A DNA stretch of 17,789 nt from Bacillota bacterium (GCA_023436485.1 JAEZIU010000269.1:1-17789); one strand, 5' to 3'; shown: positions 7,078 to 15,890, counted from the first letter of the stretch. Notes: generated from the letters alone by a model not told the origin. Numbers and translations are program-made.

Positions 7078-8334
7078 ATGTCCAGATGGAAAATATATAC
7101 ACCTGACGGTGTACAGGATATCCTGTTTGACGAATGTTACGTAAAAAGAGAAATAGAAAAAAGAATCAGAAATACATTCAGGTCATATGGCTATTATGAG
7201 ATAGAAACTCCAACAATAGAATTTTTTGATGTATTTTCTTCAGAGATAGAGCATTTTCCCCAAGAATCAATGGTAAAGTTCTTTGATCAGAAAGGACGTA
7301 TTCTTGTATTAAGACCTGACATAACTGTTCCCGTTGCAAGAATAACCGCTACAAAAAACAGGGATGTTCAGGTTCCAATTAAGTATTCGTATATAGGAAA
7401 TGTATTCAGATTTAACGAAGTGGGTGGCGGCCGTCAGAACGAGTTTACACAAGCCGGGATTGAGATGCTGGGAGATTCATCATCTGAGAGTGATGCAGAA
7501 ATAATTGCTATGGCAATAAACACACTTAAATCTGCCGGTCTCAAGGAATTCAAAATAGAAATCGGGCAGGTAGAATTTTTTAAAGGCCTGGCTGAAGATG
7601 TAGGGTTTTCAAGTGAGGATATAGACGCTATATCAAAACAAATAGACAAAAAGGATATTGTAGGAGTAGAAGAAATCCTTAACCGATATGATATAAGTAC
7701 AGATTTAAAGGATATAATTTTGAAGCTTACCGGATTATTCGGAACTGTTGATGTAATAAAGGAATTTAAGAAATCTTCAATTAACGAAAGAAGTCTTAAA
7801 GCAATTGAAAATGTAGAGGAAGTAGTATCTATATTATGTGATTACGGTTTATCGGAATATGTATCAATAGACTTAGGAATGTTAAAAAGCTTGAATTATG
7901 ATACCGGAATAACTTTCAGAGGCTTTACAAACGGAGTGGGATTCCCGATTCTTTCAGGAGGAAGATACGATAACCTTACGTCCAGTTTTGGGAAGGAATG
8001 TCCAGCTACAGGCTTCTCATTAAGGATAAATATGCTTATGACAGCAATGGAAAACTCGGGACTTACCTTTGAAAGCCCTTCCGTTGATTCGTTGATATGC
8101 TATGAAAAGGCAAACAGAAAGAGGGCAATAGAAATAGCGGAAGCCCTCAGAAAGCAGGATTTGAAAATAGAAACCTTTGTTTTGACAGAGGATATCAACC
8201 AAGCTAAAAAATATGCTTCTTCAAAGAAAATCGGCGGGATTTTACGTATTGGAGACAATGATAAAATTACAGTGTACGATATAATAAACGATACAGCAGA
8301 GGAAACCAGCTTTAAAGCACTGTTAAGAATTTGA
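7078..8334 (+). CDS. hisZ: ATP phosphoribosyltransferase regulatory subunit HisZ
   Basis: This 418-residue protein is a paralogue of histidyl-tRNA synthetase that has lost aminoacylation. It forms the hetero-octameric ATP phosphoribosyltransferase with the short HisG encoded next to it, and it carries feedback control by histidine. Class II synthetase landmarks remain: TPDGVQD near residue 8, VLRPDITVPVARI at 77-89, FRFNEVGGG at 110-118, the ENEFTQAG-like block at 121-127 and GGRYDNL at 294-300. A reduced anticodon-binding-like tail extends from about 336 to the end. A TTG at 7072 also opens the frame. The ATG at 7078 is chosen because GAGAGG at 7063-7068 is well spaced and the protein then starts as its family does. 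It is first in the his operon, directly behind a strong promoter, and the short hisG beside it supports HisZ rather than a true HisS. Confidence 0.93.
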   Translation: MSRWKIYTPDGVQDILFDECYVKREIEKRIRNTFRSYGYYEIETPTIEFFDVFSSEIEHFPQESMVKFFDQKGRILVLRPDITVPVARITATKNRDVQVPIKYSYIGNVFRFNEVGGGRQNEFTQAGIEMLGDSSSESDAEIIAMAINTLKSAGLKEFKIEIGQVEFFKGLAEDVGFSSEDIDAISKQIDKKDIVGVEEILNRYDISTDLKDIILKLTGLFGTVDVIKEFKKSSINERSLKAIENVEEVVSILCDYGLSEYVSIDLGMLKSLNYDTGITFRGFTNGVGFPILSGGRYDNLTSSFGKECPATGFSLRINMLMTAMENSGLTFESPSVDSLICYEKANRKRAIEIAEALRKQDLKIETFVLTEDINQAKKYASSKKIGGILRIGDNDKITVYDIINDTAEETSFKALLRI

Positions 8335-8384
8335 TAACAAAAGAATCTTTATAGATAATAAAAAAATTTGTGGGGAGTTAAAAC

Positions 8385-9029
8385 ATGAGATATTTGACAA
8401 TTGCACTTTCAAAGGGAAGACTTACAGACATGTCGGTAGAAATCTTTGAGAAGATTGGAATAGACTGTACGGAACTCAAATCATCCACCAGAAAGTTAAT
8501 ACTGTCTGATGAAAAAAATAAGATAAAGTTTTTTCTTGCAAAGCCCGCAGACGTACCAACCTATGTAGAATACGGGGCAGCAGACATAGGAATAGTGGGA
8601 AAGGACACACTGCTGGAGGAAGGCAGAAATCTTTATGAAGTACTTGATTTGGGATTTGCAGCCTGCAGAATGGCATTGGCCGGACCGGCAGATCTACAGG
8701 GAAAGATAGATGAACTTAATATAAAAAGAGTGGGTACAAAGTATCCTAGTATAGCCAGAAACTACTTTGAAAAAACAAGACGAGAAAGTGTTGAAATAAT
8801 AAAGCTGAACGGATCTGTGGAACTTGCTCCGTTAGTTGGTTTGTCAGAGGTTATTGTAGATTTGGTTGAAAGCGGAAGAACACTTAAAGAAAACGGCCTT
8901 GTAGTACTTGATACAATTGCAGATATCAGTGCGAGAATGGTAGTAAACAGAGTAAGCATGAAAATGGAAAACGAACGGATTCAGAAAATAATAGACGGAG
9001 TTAGACAAGAATTATCCGAAAGGGGGTAA
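8385..9029 (+). CDS. hisG: ATP phosphoribosyltransferase catalytic subunit, short form
   Basis: HisG catalyses the first committed step of histidine synthesis, joining ATP and PRPP to give phosphoribosyl-ATP. At 214 residues this is the short form, which lacks the C-terminal regulatory domain of roughly 80 residues and therefore depends on HisZ, encoded just upstream. Visible motifs are LTIALSKGRL near the N-terminus, EYGAADIGIVGKD at 62-74, GTKYPSIAR at 117-125 and the PRPP-binding block EVIVDLVESGRTL at 155-167. The start at 8385 has GGGGAG at 8372-8377. The AGGGGG that serves as the hisD ribosome binding site lies within the last codons of this gene, so the two are tightly linked. Confidence 0.97.
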   Translation: MRYLTIALSKGRLTDMSVEIFEKIGIDCTELKSSTRKLILSDEKNKIKFFLAKPADVPTYVEYGAADIGIVGKDTLLEEGRNLYEVLDLGFAACRMALAGPADLQGKIDELNIKRVGTKYPSIARNYFEKTRRESVEIIKLNGSVELAPLVGLSEVIVDLVESGRTLKENGLVVLDTIADISARMVVNRVSMKMENERIQKIIDGVRQELSERG

Positions 9030-9033
9030 CAGT

Positions 9034-10338
9034 ATGCTGAACGTAGTAGATTTAAGAAGTGATTTTGACGGGTCTGTGGCAAACAACTTATACAAGAAAT
9101 TAACCAAGAGGACCGGAACGCAAAACGGCGGGAATATAATCAGTATTGTGGCTGACATTATTCAAAACGTTAAAGAAAACGGTGACATTGCATTAAAAGA
9201 ATACACAAGGAAATTCGATAAAGTAGAAATAGAAACCATAAAGGTCTTGGAAGATGAAATTACCTCTGCATATAAAAAGGTTGACCCACAGCTTCTGGAG
9301 ACTATAAAAAAATCAAAACAAAATATATGGAGCTTTCATGAGAAACAACTCCAAAACAGCTGGATAAATCCTAAAGAGGATGGAACAATGCTGGGACAGC
9401 TTGTAAGACCTCTTGAAAAGGTAGGCCTATACGTTCCCGGTGGAACAGCACCGCTGATATCATCGGTATTAATGACTGCGGTTCCCGCAAAAGTAGCCGG
9501 AGTGGAAAAGCTGGTTATGTGCACACCGCCTTCACAGGACGGAAGCATACACCCTGCAATACTGGTTGCTGCCAGAGAAGCAGGAGTGGATGAGGTATAC
9601 AGGGCAGGAGGAGCACAGGCAATAGCAGCAATGGCTTACGGAACGGAAACAATACCGGCGGTAGATAAGATATGCGGCCCGGGTAATGTATATGTTGCAA
9701 CAGCTAAGAGATTGGTTTTTGGCGACTGTGATATTGATATGTTTGCAGGCCCAAGCGAGATACTGGTAATTGCAGATTCAAGTGCAGTACCCGAGTACAT
9801 AGCTGCTGATCTTCTCTCACAGGCAGAACATGACATATTGGCTTCCTCAGTTCTGGTTACTGATGATGTAAGTCTTTTGGACAGTGTAAAAACTCAAATA
9901 GAAAAGCAACTGTCAAGTCTCAAAAGAAACGAAATAATTGAGAAATCGCTTAAAAACTACGGATTCGGAATATTAGTTGACAACATAGAAGAGGCAATAG
10001 AGGTATCAAACAACATAGCACCCGAGCATTTGGAATTGTGTGTAAAAGAGCCTATGAGTATATTGGGAATGATTAAAAATGCGGGAGCAATATTCGTTGG
10101 AAACTATTCACCTGAACCTTTAGGAGACTATATGGCGGGGCCGAGTCACGTACTTCCCACCAGCGGAACCGCAAAGTTTTCATCACCTGTAAACGTAGAT
10201 CAGTTTGTTAAAAAATCGAGCCTGATTTATTACAACAAAAAATCACTTGAAACAACAAGCAGCGATATTGTAAGGTTTGCAGAAGCGGAATTATTGGATG
10301 CACATGCAAATGCCATAAAGGTAAGATTTAATAAATAA
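9034..10338 (+). CDS. hisD: Histidinol dehydrogenase
   Basis: HisD performs the last two steps of the pathway, oxidising L-histidinol to histidine through histidinal with two NAD+. The 434-residue length is normal. Zinc ligands are all present: Gln263 and His266 in LLSQAEHD, Asp365 in EPLGDYMAGPSH and His424 in LLDAHANA. The catalytic Glu331-His332 pair lies in IAPEHLE. The glycine-rich YVPGGTAPL at 133-141 and CGPGNVYV at 214-221 are also typical. The gene starts four bases after the hisG stop, using AGGGGG at 9021-9026 as its ribosome binding site. I see nothing unusual. Confidence 0.97.
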   Translation: MLNVVDLRSDFDGSVANNLYKKLTKRTGTQNGGNIISIVADIIQNVKENGDIALKEYTRKFDKVEIETIKVLEDEITSAYKKVDPQLLETIKKSKQNIWSFHEKQLQNSWINPKEDGTMLGQLVRPLEKVGLYVPGGTAPLISSVLMTAVPAKVAGVEKLVMCTPPSQDGSIHPAILVAAREAGVDEVYRAGGAQAIAAMAYGTETIPAVDKICGPGNVYVATAKRLVFGDCDIDMFAGPSEILVIADSSAVPEYIAADLLSQAEHDILASSVLVTDDVSLLDSVKTQIEKQLSSLKRNEIIEKSLKNYGFGILVDNIEEAIEVSNNIAPEHLELCVKEPMSILGMIKNAGAIFVGNYSPEPLGDYMAGPSHVLPTSGTAKFSSPVNVDQFVKKSSLIYYNKKSLETTSSDIVRFAEAELLDAHANAIKVRFNK

Positions 10339-10374
10339 ACTGAAATTCGTTGTATTACTGAAAGGAAGGTTACT

Positions 10375-11451
10375 ATGATAGAAGATTTAATCAGAACGGA
10401 AATACGTTCGTTTATACCCTATAATGCAAATCAGCAGCCCTATAAAATAAAACTGGATGCCAACGAGAGTCCTTTCAACCTACCACAAGCAGTGAGAAAA
10501 AAACTCGCTGATTATATACTGGAAGATCCACAGCTCAATTTGTACCCTGACACGGATTCCATTCAATTAAGGAAAGCCTTAGGAGAATACTGGAGCGTAG
10601 ATAAGGACAATATCATAGTTGGAACAGGCTCTGATCAGTTAATACAGGTTATAGCCAACGTATTTGTGGAGAAAGGCGACAAAGTTTTGTACCCTGCCCC
10701 TTCCTTCGGTATGTACAAGGATTCCTGCATAATATCGGGAGGTAAGGCAGTAGACTATATTCTGGATCAAAATAATAATTTCTCCTATTCAGCGGATAAA
10801 ATAATAGAGGCCTATGAAGAAGAAAAACCAAAAATTATTTATATATGCAGTCCCAATAATCCAACAGGCAATCTGATGCCACAGGATGAAATATTGAAAG
10901 TACTGAAAGCATGTACAAAATCAATAGTTGTGGTAGATGAGGCATATGCAGACTTTTCCGGTACAACGGTAATTCCATATATAAAAGAGTATGAAAATTT
11001 ACTTATACTAAGGACGTTTTCAAAGGCTTTTGGATTAGCAGGTATCAGATGCGGGTATTCCATAGGCTCGGAAAAGCTTACAAGGGCTATAAACCTTGCA
11101 AGACCCCCCTATAATATCAGCTCATTATCACAGTATACAGCCACATTGGTTTTATCTAATATAGATGAAATCCAAAGCAACATAAAATATCTCGTTGAAG
11201 AAAGGGAACGTGTTCTCTCTAAACTGGCTGAGATAGACGGAATAAAAGTTTACGGCTCTGCTGCCAACTTTATATTGATAAAAGTACAAAATTCAAAGGA
11301 CGTTTATACAAAACTATGCGAAAAAGGCATTTTCATCAGAGCCTTTGGTTCATCTCCACTTTTATCGGATTGTATGAGGATAACCATAGGAACACATGAA
11401 CAAAATTCCGTACTGCTTGATGAACTATGTACTATCTGCTATAATAAATAA
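10375..11451 (+). CDS. hisC: Histidinol-phosphate aminotransferase
   Basis: HisC is a PLP-dependent class I/II aminotransferase that converts imidazole acetol phosphate and glutamate to histidinol phosphate. The 358-residue protein shows the N-terminal KLDANESPF, the PLP-phosphate region GTGSDQLI at 83-90, SPNNPTGN at 159-166, VVDEAYADF at 186-194 with the PLP-ring Asp188, and the Schiff-base Lys217 in RTFSKAFGLAGIRCGY. The ribosome binding site is AAAGGAAGG at 10361-10369, directly before the ATG. Its placement between hisD and hisB supports the histidinol-phosphate assignment over other aromatic aminotransferase relatives. Confidence 0.95.
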   Translation: MIEDLIRTEIRSFIPYNANQQPYKIKLDANESPFNLPQAVRKKLADYILEDPQLNLYPDTDSIQLRKALGEYWSVDKDNIIVGTGSDQLIQVIANVFVEKGDKVLYPAPSFGMYKDSCIISGGKAVDYILDQNNNFSYSADKIIEAYEEEKPKIIYICSPNNPTGNLMPQDEILKVLKACTKSIVVVDEAYADFSGTTVIPYIKEYENLLILRTFSKAFGLAGIRCGYSIGSEKLTRAINLARPPYNISSLSQYTATLVLSNIDEIQSNIKYLVEERERVLSKLAEIDGIKVYGSAANFILIKVQNSKDVYTKLCEKGIFIRAFGSSPLLSDCMRITIGTHEQNSVLLDELCTICYNK

Positions 11452-11513
11452 CGAACATTACGACGGAAAACATAAAAAAGGTTCGGGTTTTTAAATTGAA
11501 CGGAGGAACGCAC

Positions 11514-12098
11514 ATGAGAGAGGGTTTAGTCACACGAAACACAAAAGAAACTCAAATCAATGTAAAAATAAATCTGGACGGCAAAGGTGCCTGTAACGTA
11601 AATACCGGCATAGGCTTCTTTGACCATATGCTTGTATTATTTACAAAGCATGGACTTATGGATGCATGTTTTGAAGTAACAGGTGATTTGCATGTGGACT
11701 CCCACCATACCATTGAGGATACTGGTATAGCCATTGGGATTGCAATAAAGCAGGCACTTGGAGATAAAAAATCCATAAGAAGATACGGCACAGCCTACGT
11801 TCCAATGGATGAGGCTCTGGTTCTTGTATCCCTTGATTTGAGCGACAGACCATATCTGGTATTTGATGCACAGTTATCACAGCCCATGGTAGGGCAAATG
11901 GATACTCAAATGGTGGAAGAATTCTTCAGGGCAGTTGCATTTAACGCAGGAATCACTCTCCATATCAAAGTTCTTCACGGTTCAAACTGCCACCACATAA
12001 TAGAAGCAATGTTCAAGGCATTCGGCAGGGCTATCGACGATGCAACAAGATTGGACACCAGAATAGAAGGTGTCATGTCAACAAAAGGTACGTTGTAA
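11514..12098 (+). CDS. hisB: Imidazoleglycerol-phosphate dehydratase, monofunctional
   Basis: HisB removes water from imidazole glycerol phosphate to give imidazole acetol phosphate, using two manganese ions. The 194-residue protein has the hallmark metal-binding blocks FFDHML at 35-40, DSHHTIED at 62-69, MDEAL at 98-102 and NCHHIIEAMF at 158-167. There is no N-terminal HAD phosphatase domain as in the enterobacterial bifunctional HisB, so histidinol-phosphate phosphatase must be encoded elsewhere. The frame opens at a TTG at 11496. The ATG at 11514, preceded by GGAGG at 11502-11506, is the better start and gives the usual family N-terminus. Confidence 0.96.
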   Translation: MREGLVTRNTKETQINVKINLDGKGACNVNTGIGFFDHMLVLFTKHGLMDACFEVTGDLHVDSHHTIEDTGIAIGIAIKQALGDKKSIRRYGTAYVPMDEALVLVSLDLSDRPYLVFDAQLSQPMVGQMDTQMVEEFFRAVAFNAGITLHIKVLHGSNCHHIIEAMFKAFGRAIDDATRLDTRIEGVMSTKGTL

Positions 12099-12132
12099 TT
12101 TAAAAAGTTAATATATACAGGAGGTAGTAAAA

Positions 12133-13029
12133 ATGTTATTAAACAATACAGATTTCATCAAATTACCGTTATTCGTAAAAGGAAAGGTAAGAAACGTATA
12201 TGATTTGGGAGATCAGCTCCTTATAGTAGTAACAGACAGAATTTCAGCCTTCGACGTGGTGTTTGATGAACTAATACCCAACAAGGGAACAGTTCTTAAC
12301 AGTATATCTGCATTTTGGTTTGACTTTACAAAGGATGTTATCGGAAACCATGTAATAACAACCGATGTAAGCAAATATCCAAAAGAACTTTCAGCTTTCA
12401 AGGACGAATTGCAGGGCCGTTCGATGCTTGTAAAGAAAGTACAGATGCTTCCTGCTGAATGTATTGTAAGAGGATATCTGGAAGGATCAGGACTTAAAGA
12501 ATATCAAAAAACAGGAACCGTGTGCGGTATAAAACTTCCTGCAGGATTAAAGCAGGCTGACAAGCTGCCTGAACCAATATTTACACCATCTACCAAGGAA
12601 TCAGAAGGCCATGATATAAATGTGTCTTTTGAAGTTCTTTGCGAAAAGATAGGAACAGAAATGGCACAAAAGCTAAAAGATGCAAGCTTGAAGCTGTATG
12701 AAAAAGCAAGCAAACATGCTGAAAGCAAGGGACTTATATTAGCAGATACAAAATTTGAATTCGGAATGTTGGACGGAGAACTGGTTGTAGGTGACGAAAT
12801 GTTCACACCTGATTCCTCAAGATTCTGGGCAATGGATGAATACCAACCGGGAAGAGCACAGAAGAGCTTTGACAAGCAATATTTAAGGGAATATCTGGAA
12901 AGTATTACATGGGACAAACAACCTCCTGCACCTGAGCTTCCACAAGAAGTAATCAGAAAGACAGAGGAGAAATATATGGAAGCATACGAAAGAATTACAG
13001 GCAAAAAATTTCAGGGAGATAATGTATGA
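12133..13029 (+). CDS. purC: SAICAR synthase (long form) embedded in the his operon
   Basis: PurC joins CAIR with aspartate and ATP to make SAICAR, the eighth step of purine synthesis. At 298 residues this is the longer, yeast ADE1-like type rather than the roughly 235-residue form typical of many bacterial pur operons. Key motifs are GKVRNVYD at 17-24, TDRISAFD at 34-41, PAECIVRGYLEGSG at 107-120, PSTKESEGHD at 152-161, ILADTKFEFG at 202-211 and DEMFTPDSSRFW at 221-232. It starts after a strong GGAGGT at 12120-12125. It ends in an ATGA overlap with hisH, which suggests coupled translation and a settled place in the operon. The link makes sense because HisH/HisF releases AICAR, the intermediate formed right after SAICAR cleavage. 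It may be a second copy of purC. Confidence 0.95.
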   Translation: MLLNNTDFIKLPLFVKGKVRNVYDLGDQLLIVVTDRISAFDVVFDELIPNKGTVLNSISAFWFDFTKDVIGNHVITTDVSKYPKELSAFKDELQGRSMLVKKVQMLPAECIVRGYLEGSGLKEYQKTGTVCGIKLPAGLKQADKLPEPIFTPSTKESEGHDINVSFEVLCEKIGTEMAQKLKDASLKLYEKASKHAESKGLILADTKFEFGMLDGELVVGDEMFTPDSSRFWAMDEYQPGRAQKSFDKQYLREYLESITWDKQPPAPELPQEVIRKTEEKYMEAYERITGKKFQGDNV

Positions 13030-13640
13030 TAGCCATTATAGACTATGGTGTAGGCAATCTTGCCAGTGTTAACAAGGCATTCAGCTTTATAGGGTATGAG
13101 TCAAAAATAACTTCAGATCATGAAGAAATACTTGCAGCTGACAAGGTTGTTCTGCCCGGAGTCGGTGCATTTGCTGATGCTATGGGTAGCCTTGATAAGA
13201 CTGGAATGATATCAGTCATAAAGCAGGTTGCACAAAAGGGGACACCCTTGTTAGGCATATGCCTTGGAATGCAGCTGCTTTTTGATTACAGCACTGAAGG
13301 CGGGGAAAAAGTGGGAGGCTTGGGCTTGTTAAAAGGTTCAGTAACACAATTTCCCCTGGACATGGGATTAAAAGTTCCACATATGGGATGGAACAGTCTT
13401 GATATAAGACAGGAAAACGGCATATTCAGTGGCGTCAGGCAAAATAGTTATGTTTATTTTGTTCACTCTTATTATTTAACTGCTGAAAATAAGTCTGATG
13501 TTGCGGCTGTCTGCGAATATGGAATCAGGTTTGATGCAGCAGTTTGCAAGGGAAACATAATGGGAACACAGTTCCACCCTGAAAAGAGCGGAGATGTAGG
13601 CCTTGATATACTAAAGAATTTTGCTGAGATTAGCATATAG
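13026..13640 (+). CDS. hisH: Imidazole glycerol phosphate synthase, glutaminase subunit
   Basis: HisH hydrolyses glutamine and passes ammonia through a tunnel to HisF. This 204-residue class I amidotransferase has the full triad: Cys79 in GICLGMQ, and His184 and Glu186 in TQFHPEKSG. The oxyanion-strand motif LPGVGA lies at 43-48. Its ATG overlaps the purC stop by four bases (ATGA), with AGGGAG at 13014-13019 as ribosome binding site inside purC. Its stop codon overlaps the ribosome binding site of hisA. The arrangement points to translational coupling across purC, hisH and hisA. Confidence 0.97.
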   Translation: MIAIIDYGVGNLASVNKAFSFIGYESKITSDHEEILAADKVVLPGVGAFADAMGSLDKTGMISVIKQVAQKGTPLLGICLGMQLLFDYSTEGGEKVGGLGLLKGSVTQFPLDMGLKVPHMGWNSLDIRQENGIFSGVRQNSYVYFVHSYYLTAENKSDVAAVCEYGIRFDAAVCKGNIMGTQFHPEKSGDVGLDILKNFAEISI

Positions 13641-13651
13641 GAGGCTAGGTA

Positions 13652-14362
13652 ATGATTATTTATCCCGCAATTGATATAATAGGTGGAAAGTGCGTAAGGC
13701 TGCAGCAGGGCAGCTACAGTGATGTAACTGTTTTCGGGGACAGCCCGGTGGATATGGCAAAGAAATGGGAGAGCCTCGGAGCAGGATACTTGCACGTAGT
13801 TGATTTGGATGGTGCAAGATCAGGAAAATCGGAAAATTCCGAAATAATAAAGCAGATAGCAAAAACTTTGAAAATTCCTGTTCAGATAGGCGGGGGAATA
13901 AGAAATCTTGAAACTATTGAGAACTATCTGTCAGGGGGCCTGAGCAGAGTTATACTTGGTACATCGGCAGTTAACAACCGTGAAATGCTGGTATCTGCCT
14001 TAAAAGAATATAAAGGAAAAATTGCTGTAGGAATAGATGCAAAGGATGGGAAGGTCGCCATCCACGGCTGGGAGAAAACAAGTGATTTTACAGCCATTGA
14101 GTTTGCCAGGGAGGTTGAATCCCTTGGTACAAAAACAATTATATACACTGACATTTCAAGAGATGGCATGCTGAAAGGCCCGAATCTTCAGGATATGAAG
14201 GAAATGGCTGATAGTGTTTCAATGGACGTAATAGCGTCCGGAGGAGTAAGCAGACTTACAGACATAGTTGACTTAAAGCAGACTGGAGTTAGCGGTGTAA
14301 TTGTAGGGAAAGCACTTTATACAGGAAACGTTGATTTAAAAGAAGCTATTTTAGCAGTATAA
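13652..14362 (+). CDS. hisA: ProFAR isomerase (phosphoribosylformimino-AICAR-P isomerase)
   Basis: HisA opens the ribose ring of ProFAR to give PRFAR by an Amadori rearrangement. It is a 236-residue TIM barrel with the acid/base pair Asp8 (in YPAIDIIGG) and Asp129 (in VGIDAKDG). Two half-barrel phosphate-binding glycine motifs are visible, IGGGIR at 79-84 and ASGGVS near 191-196. Both catalytic aspartates and the lack of an aromatic-biosynthesis context favour HisA over the dual-function PriA. The ribosome binding site GGAGG at 13640-13644 begins at the last base of the hisH stop codon. Confidence 0.97.
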   Translation: MIIYPAIDIIGGKCVRLQQGSYSDVTVFGDSPVDMAKKWESLGAGYLHVVDLDGARSGKSENSEIIKQIAKTLKIPVQIGGGIRNLETIENYLSGGLSRVILGTSAVNNREMLVSALKEYKGKIAVGIDAKDGKVAIHGWEKTSDFTAIEFAREVESLGTKTIIYTDISRDGMLKGPNLQDMKEMADSVSMDVIASGGVSRLTDIVDLKQTGVSGVIVGKALYTGNVDLKEAILAV

Positions 14363-14412
14363 GTGAGAGAAGTTGCAGAATGAACAATTAATTGACGGAA
14401 AGGGAGCAAATT

Positions 14413-15174
14413 ATGCTGACCAAAAGAATAATTCCCTGTCTTGATGTACATGCGGGGAGAGTTGTTAAAGGGGTACAGTTTGTAAATATTATAGATGCCG
14501 GTGATCCGGTGGAAGCAGCTGCATTTTATGACAAGGCCGGAGCTGATGAGCTTACTTTTCTTGATATTACTGCTTCTTCAGATGCAAGATCCATAATGCT
14601 TGATGTTGTCAGCAGAGTTGCCGAGCAGGTGTTTATTCCGTTCACGGTAGGCGGAGGAATCAGAACAGCAGAGGATTTCCGCCAGATATTGAAAGCCGGA
14701 GCCGATAAAGTGGGTGTAAATTCTGCTGCACTGAAAAGACCTGAGCTGATATCAGAAGCAGCGTGGAAATTCGGAAGCCAGTGTGTAGTATTAGCAATAG
14801 ACGCCAAAAAGCGTGCTGATGGTTCGGGGTGGGATACATACCTCAACGGCGGGAGAGTAAACACAGGTAAAGATGCTGTTGAATGGGCTATTGAAGCAGA
14901 GAAACTTGGAGCCGGTGAAATACTGTTAACAAGCATGGACAAGGACGGAACAAAAGACGGATATGACATAGAGTTAACAAGAACAATATCCGAAAATGTT
15001 AAAATTCCGGTTATAGCATCCGGCGGAGCAGGGAAAATGGAGCACTTCAAGGATGCTCTCTTGGATGGAAAAGCAGATGCGGTATTGGCAGCTTCGCTAT
15101 TTCATTTCAGAGAGATGGAAATCCGTGATTTAAAAGGTTACTTAAAATATAATGGTATTGAAACCAGACTATAA
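14413..15174 (+). CDS. hisF: Imidazole glycerol phosphate synthase, cyclase subunit
   Basis: HisF uses ammonia from HisH to convert PRFAR into imidazole glycerol phosphate and AICAR. From the ATG at 14413 the protein has the standard length of 253 residues, with catalytic Asp11 in IPCLDVHAGRVVKG and Asp130 in VLAIDAKK. The half-barrel phosphate motifs VGGGIR at 79-84 and IASGGAG in the second half are present. An in-frame TTG at 14392 would add seven residues with no family counterpart. AAGGGAG at 14400-14406 fits the ATG. AICAR released here re-enters purine synthesis, which is relevant to the nearby purC. Confidence 0.97.
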   Translation: MLTKRIIPCLDVHAGRVVKGVQFVNIIDAGDPVEAAAFYDKAGADELTFLDITASSDARSIMLDVVSRVAEQVFIPFTVGGGIRTAEDFRQILKAGADKVGVNSAALKRPELISEAAWKFGSQCVVLAIDAKKRADGSGWDTYLNGGRVNTGKDAVEWAIEAEKLGAGEILLTSMDKDGTKDGYDIELTRTISENVKIPVIASGGAGKMEHFKDALLDGKADAVLAASLFHFREMEIRDLKGYLKYNGIETRL

Positions 15175-15254
15175 AAAATAAAAGCAGTTAAAAGCTGTTA
15201 TAATTAAAAAAATTTTGTTATTATAAATAAATGAGTGTATGGAGGCGTTAAATA

Positions 15255-15890
15255 ATGAATAACTTAAAAAGTTCGGTTAAATTTGATGAGAAAGGTCTTG
15301 TTCCGGTAGTTACTCAGGACACTAAAACAAAAGAGGTTCTAATGGTAGCCTATATGAACGAGGAAGCCTTTGACAAGACAATAGAAACGGGAAAGGTTCA
15401 TTATTACAGCCGCAGCCGCAGCAAGCTTTGGCTCAAAGGTGAGACATCAGGCCATTTTCAACTTGTTAAGTCAATAAAGCTGGACTGTGACGGAGACACA
15501 ATTTTAGTAGAGGCTGAACAGATAGATTCTGCTTGCCACACAGGGAACAAGACATGCTTTTTCAGAACAATGGTTGACGGAGAATGGAAAGAAAATGAGG
15601 AAGAAAAGCCAACTGCCGCAATTCTTCATGAAGTTTACAACGTAATAGTAGACAGGAATGTTAATCCTAAAGAAGGTTCATATACTAATTACCTGTTCAC
15701 AAAAGGCTTGGACAAGATATTAAAAAAAGTAGGAGAAGAGGCTGCCGAGGTTATCATTGCGGCAAAGAACAAATCTAAAGAAGAAATAAGATACGAAGTA
15801 TCGGATTTAATGTACCATTTGATGGTATTACTTGTAGAAAGAGGCCTCACTCTTGAAGACATATACGGAGAATTAAAAGGAAGAAGATAA
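15255..15890 (+). CDS. hisI: Bifunctional phosphoribosyl-AMP cyclohydrolase / phosphoribosyl-ATP pyrophosphatase
   Basis: This 211-residue HisIE fusion carries out steps two and three of the pathway. The N-terminal HisI domain (about 1-105) opens the adenine ring of PR-AMP. It shows HYYSRSRSKLWLKGETSG, the magnesium site DCDGDT at 77-82 and the zinc cysteines Cys78, Cys94 and Cys101 (SACHTGNKTCF). A short Glu/Lys-rich linker leads to the HisE domain (about 120-205), an all-alpha MazG-like pyrophosphatase with KVGEEAAEVIIAAKN at 158-172 and EVSDLMYHLMVLL at 181-193. GGAGG at 15241-15245 is the ribosome binding site. An 80-base AT-rich gap separates it from hisF and holds no convincing promoter or terminator. 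The TPR protein begins at the very next base after its stop. Confidence 0.97.
   Translation: MNNLKSSVKFDEKGLVPVVTQDTKTKEVLMVAYMNEEAFDKTIETGKVHYYSRSRSKLWLKGETSGHFQLVKSIKLDCDGDTILVEAEQIDSACHTGNKTCFFRTMVDGEWKENEEEKPTAAILHEVYNVIVDRNVNPKEGSYTNYLFTKGLDKILKKVGEEAAEVIIAAKNKSKEEIRYEVSDLMYHLMVLLVERGLTLEDIYGELKGRR

Noticed and set aside
7037..7144. Possible leader peptide ORF before hisZ (ATG at 7037, about 35 codons, overlapping the hisZ start)
   Set aside because: It has a single His codon, no histidine run, a Shine-Dalgarno placed too close to its ATG, and no terminator hairpin. It does not look like a his attenuator.
12504..13004. 166-codon open frame on the minus strand
   Set aside because: It is antisense to purC, which has clear family motifs over the whole span. 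The Ser-rich translation is typical of a reverse-strand shadow.
14526..15050. 174-codon open frame on the minus strand
   Set aside because: It lies wholly antisense to hisF, has no ribosome binding site and resembles no protein. It is a shadow of the hisF codon pattern.
15175..15254. Possible internal promoter or terminator between hisF and hisIE
   Set aside because: TATAAT occurs at 15199 but has no -35 at suitable spacing, and the only stem (AGCAG with CTGTT) is five weak pairs. Treated as plain intergenic spacer.
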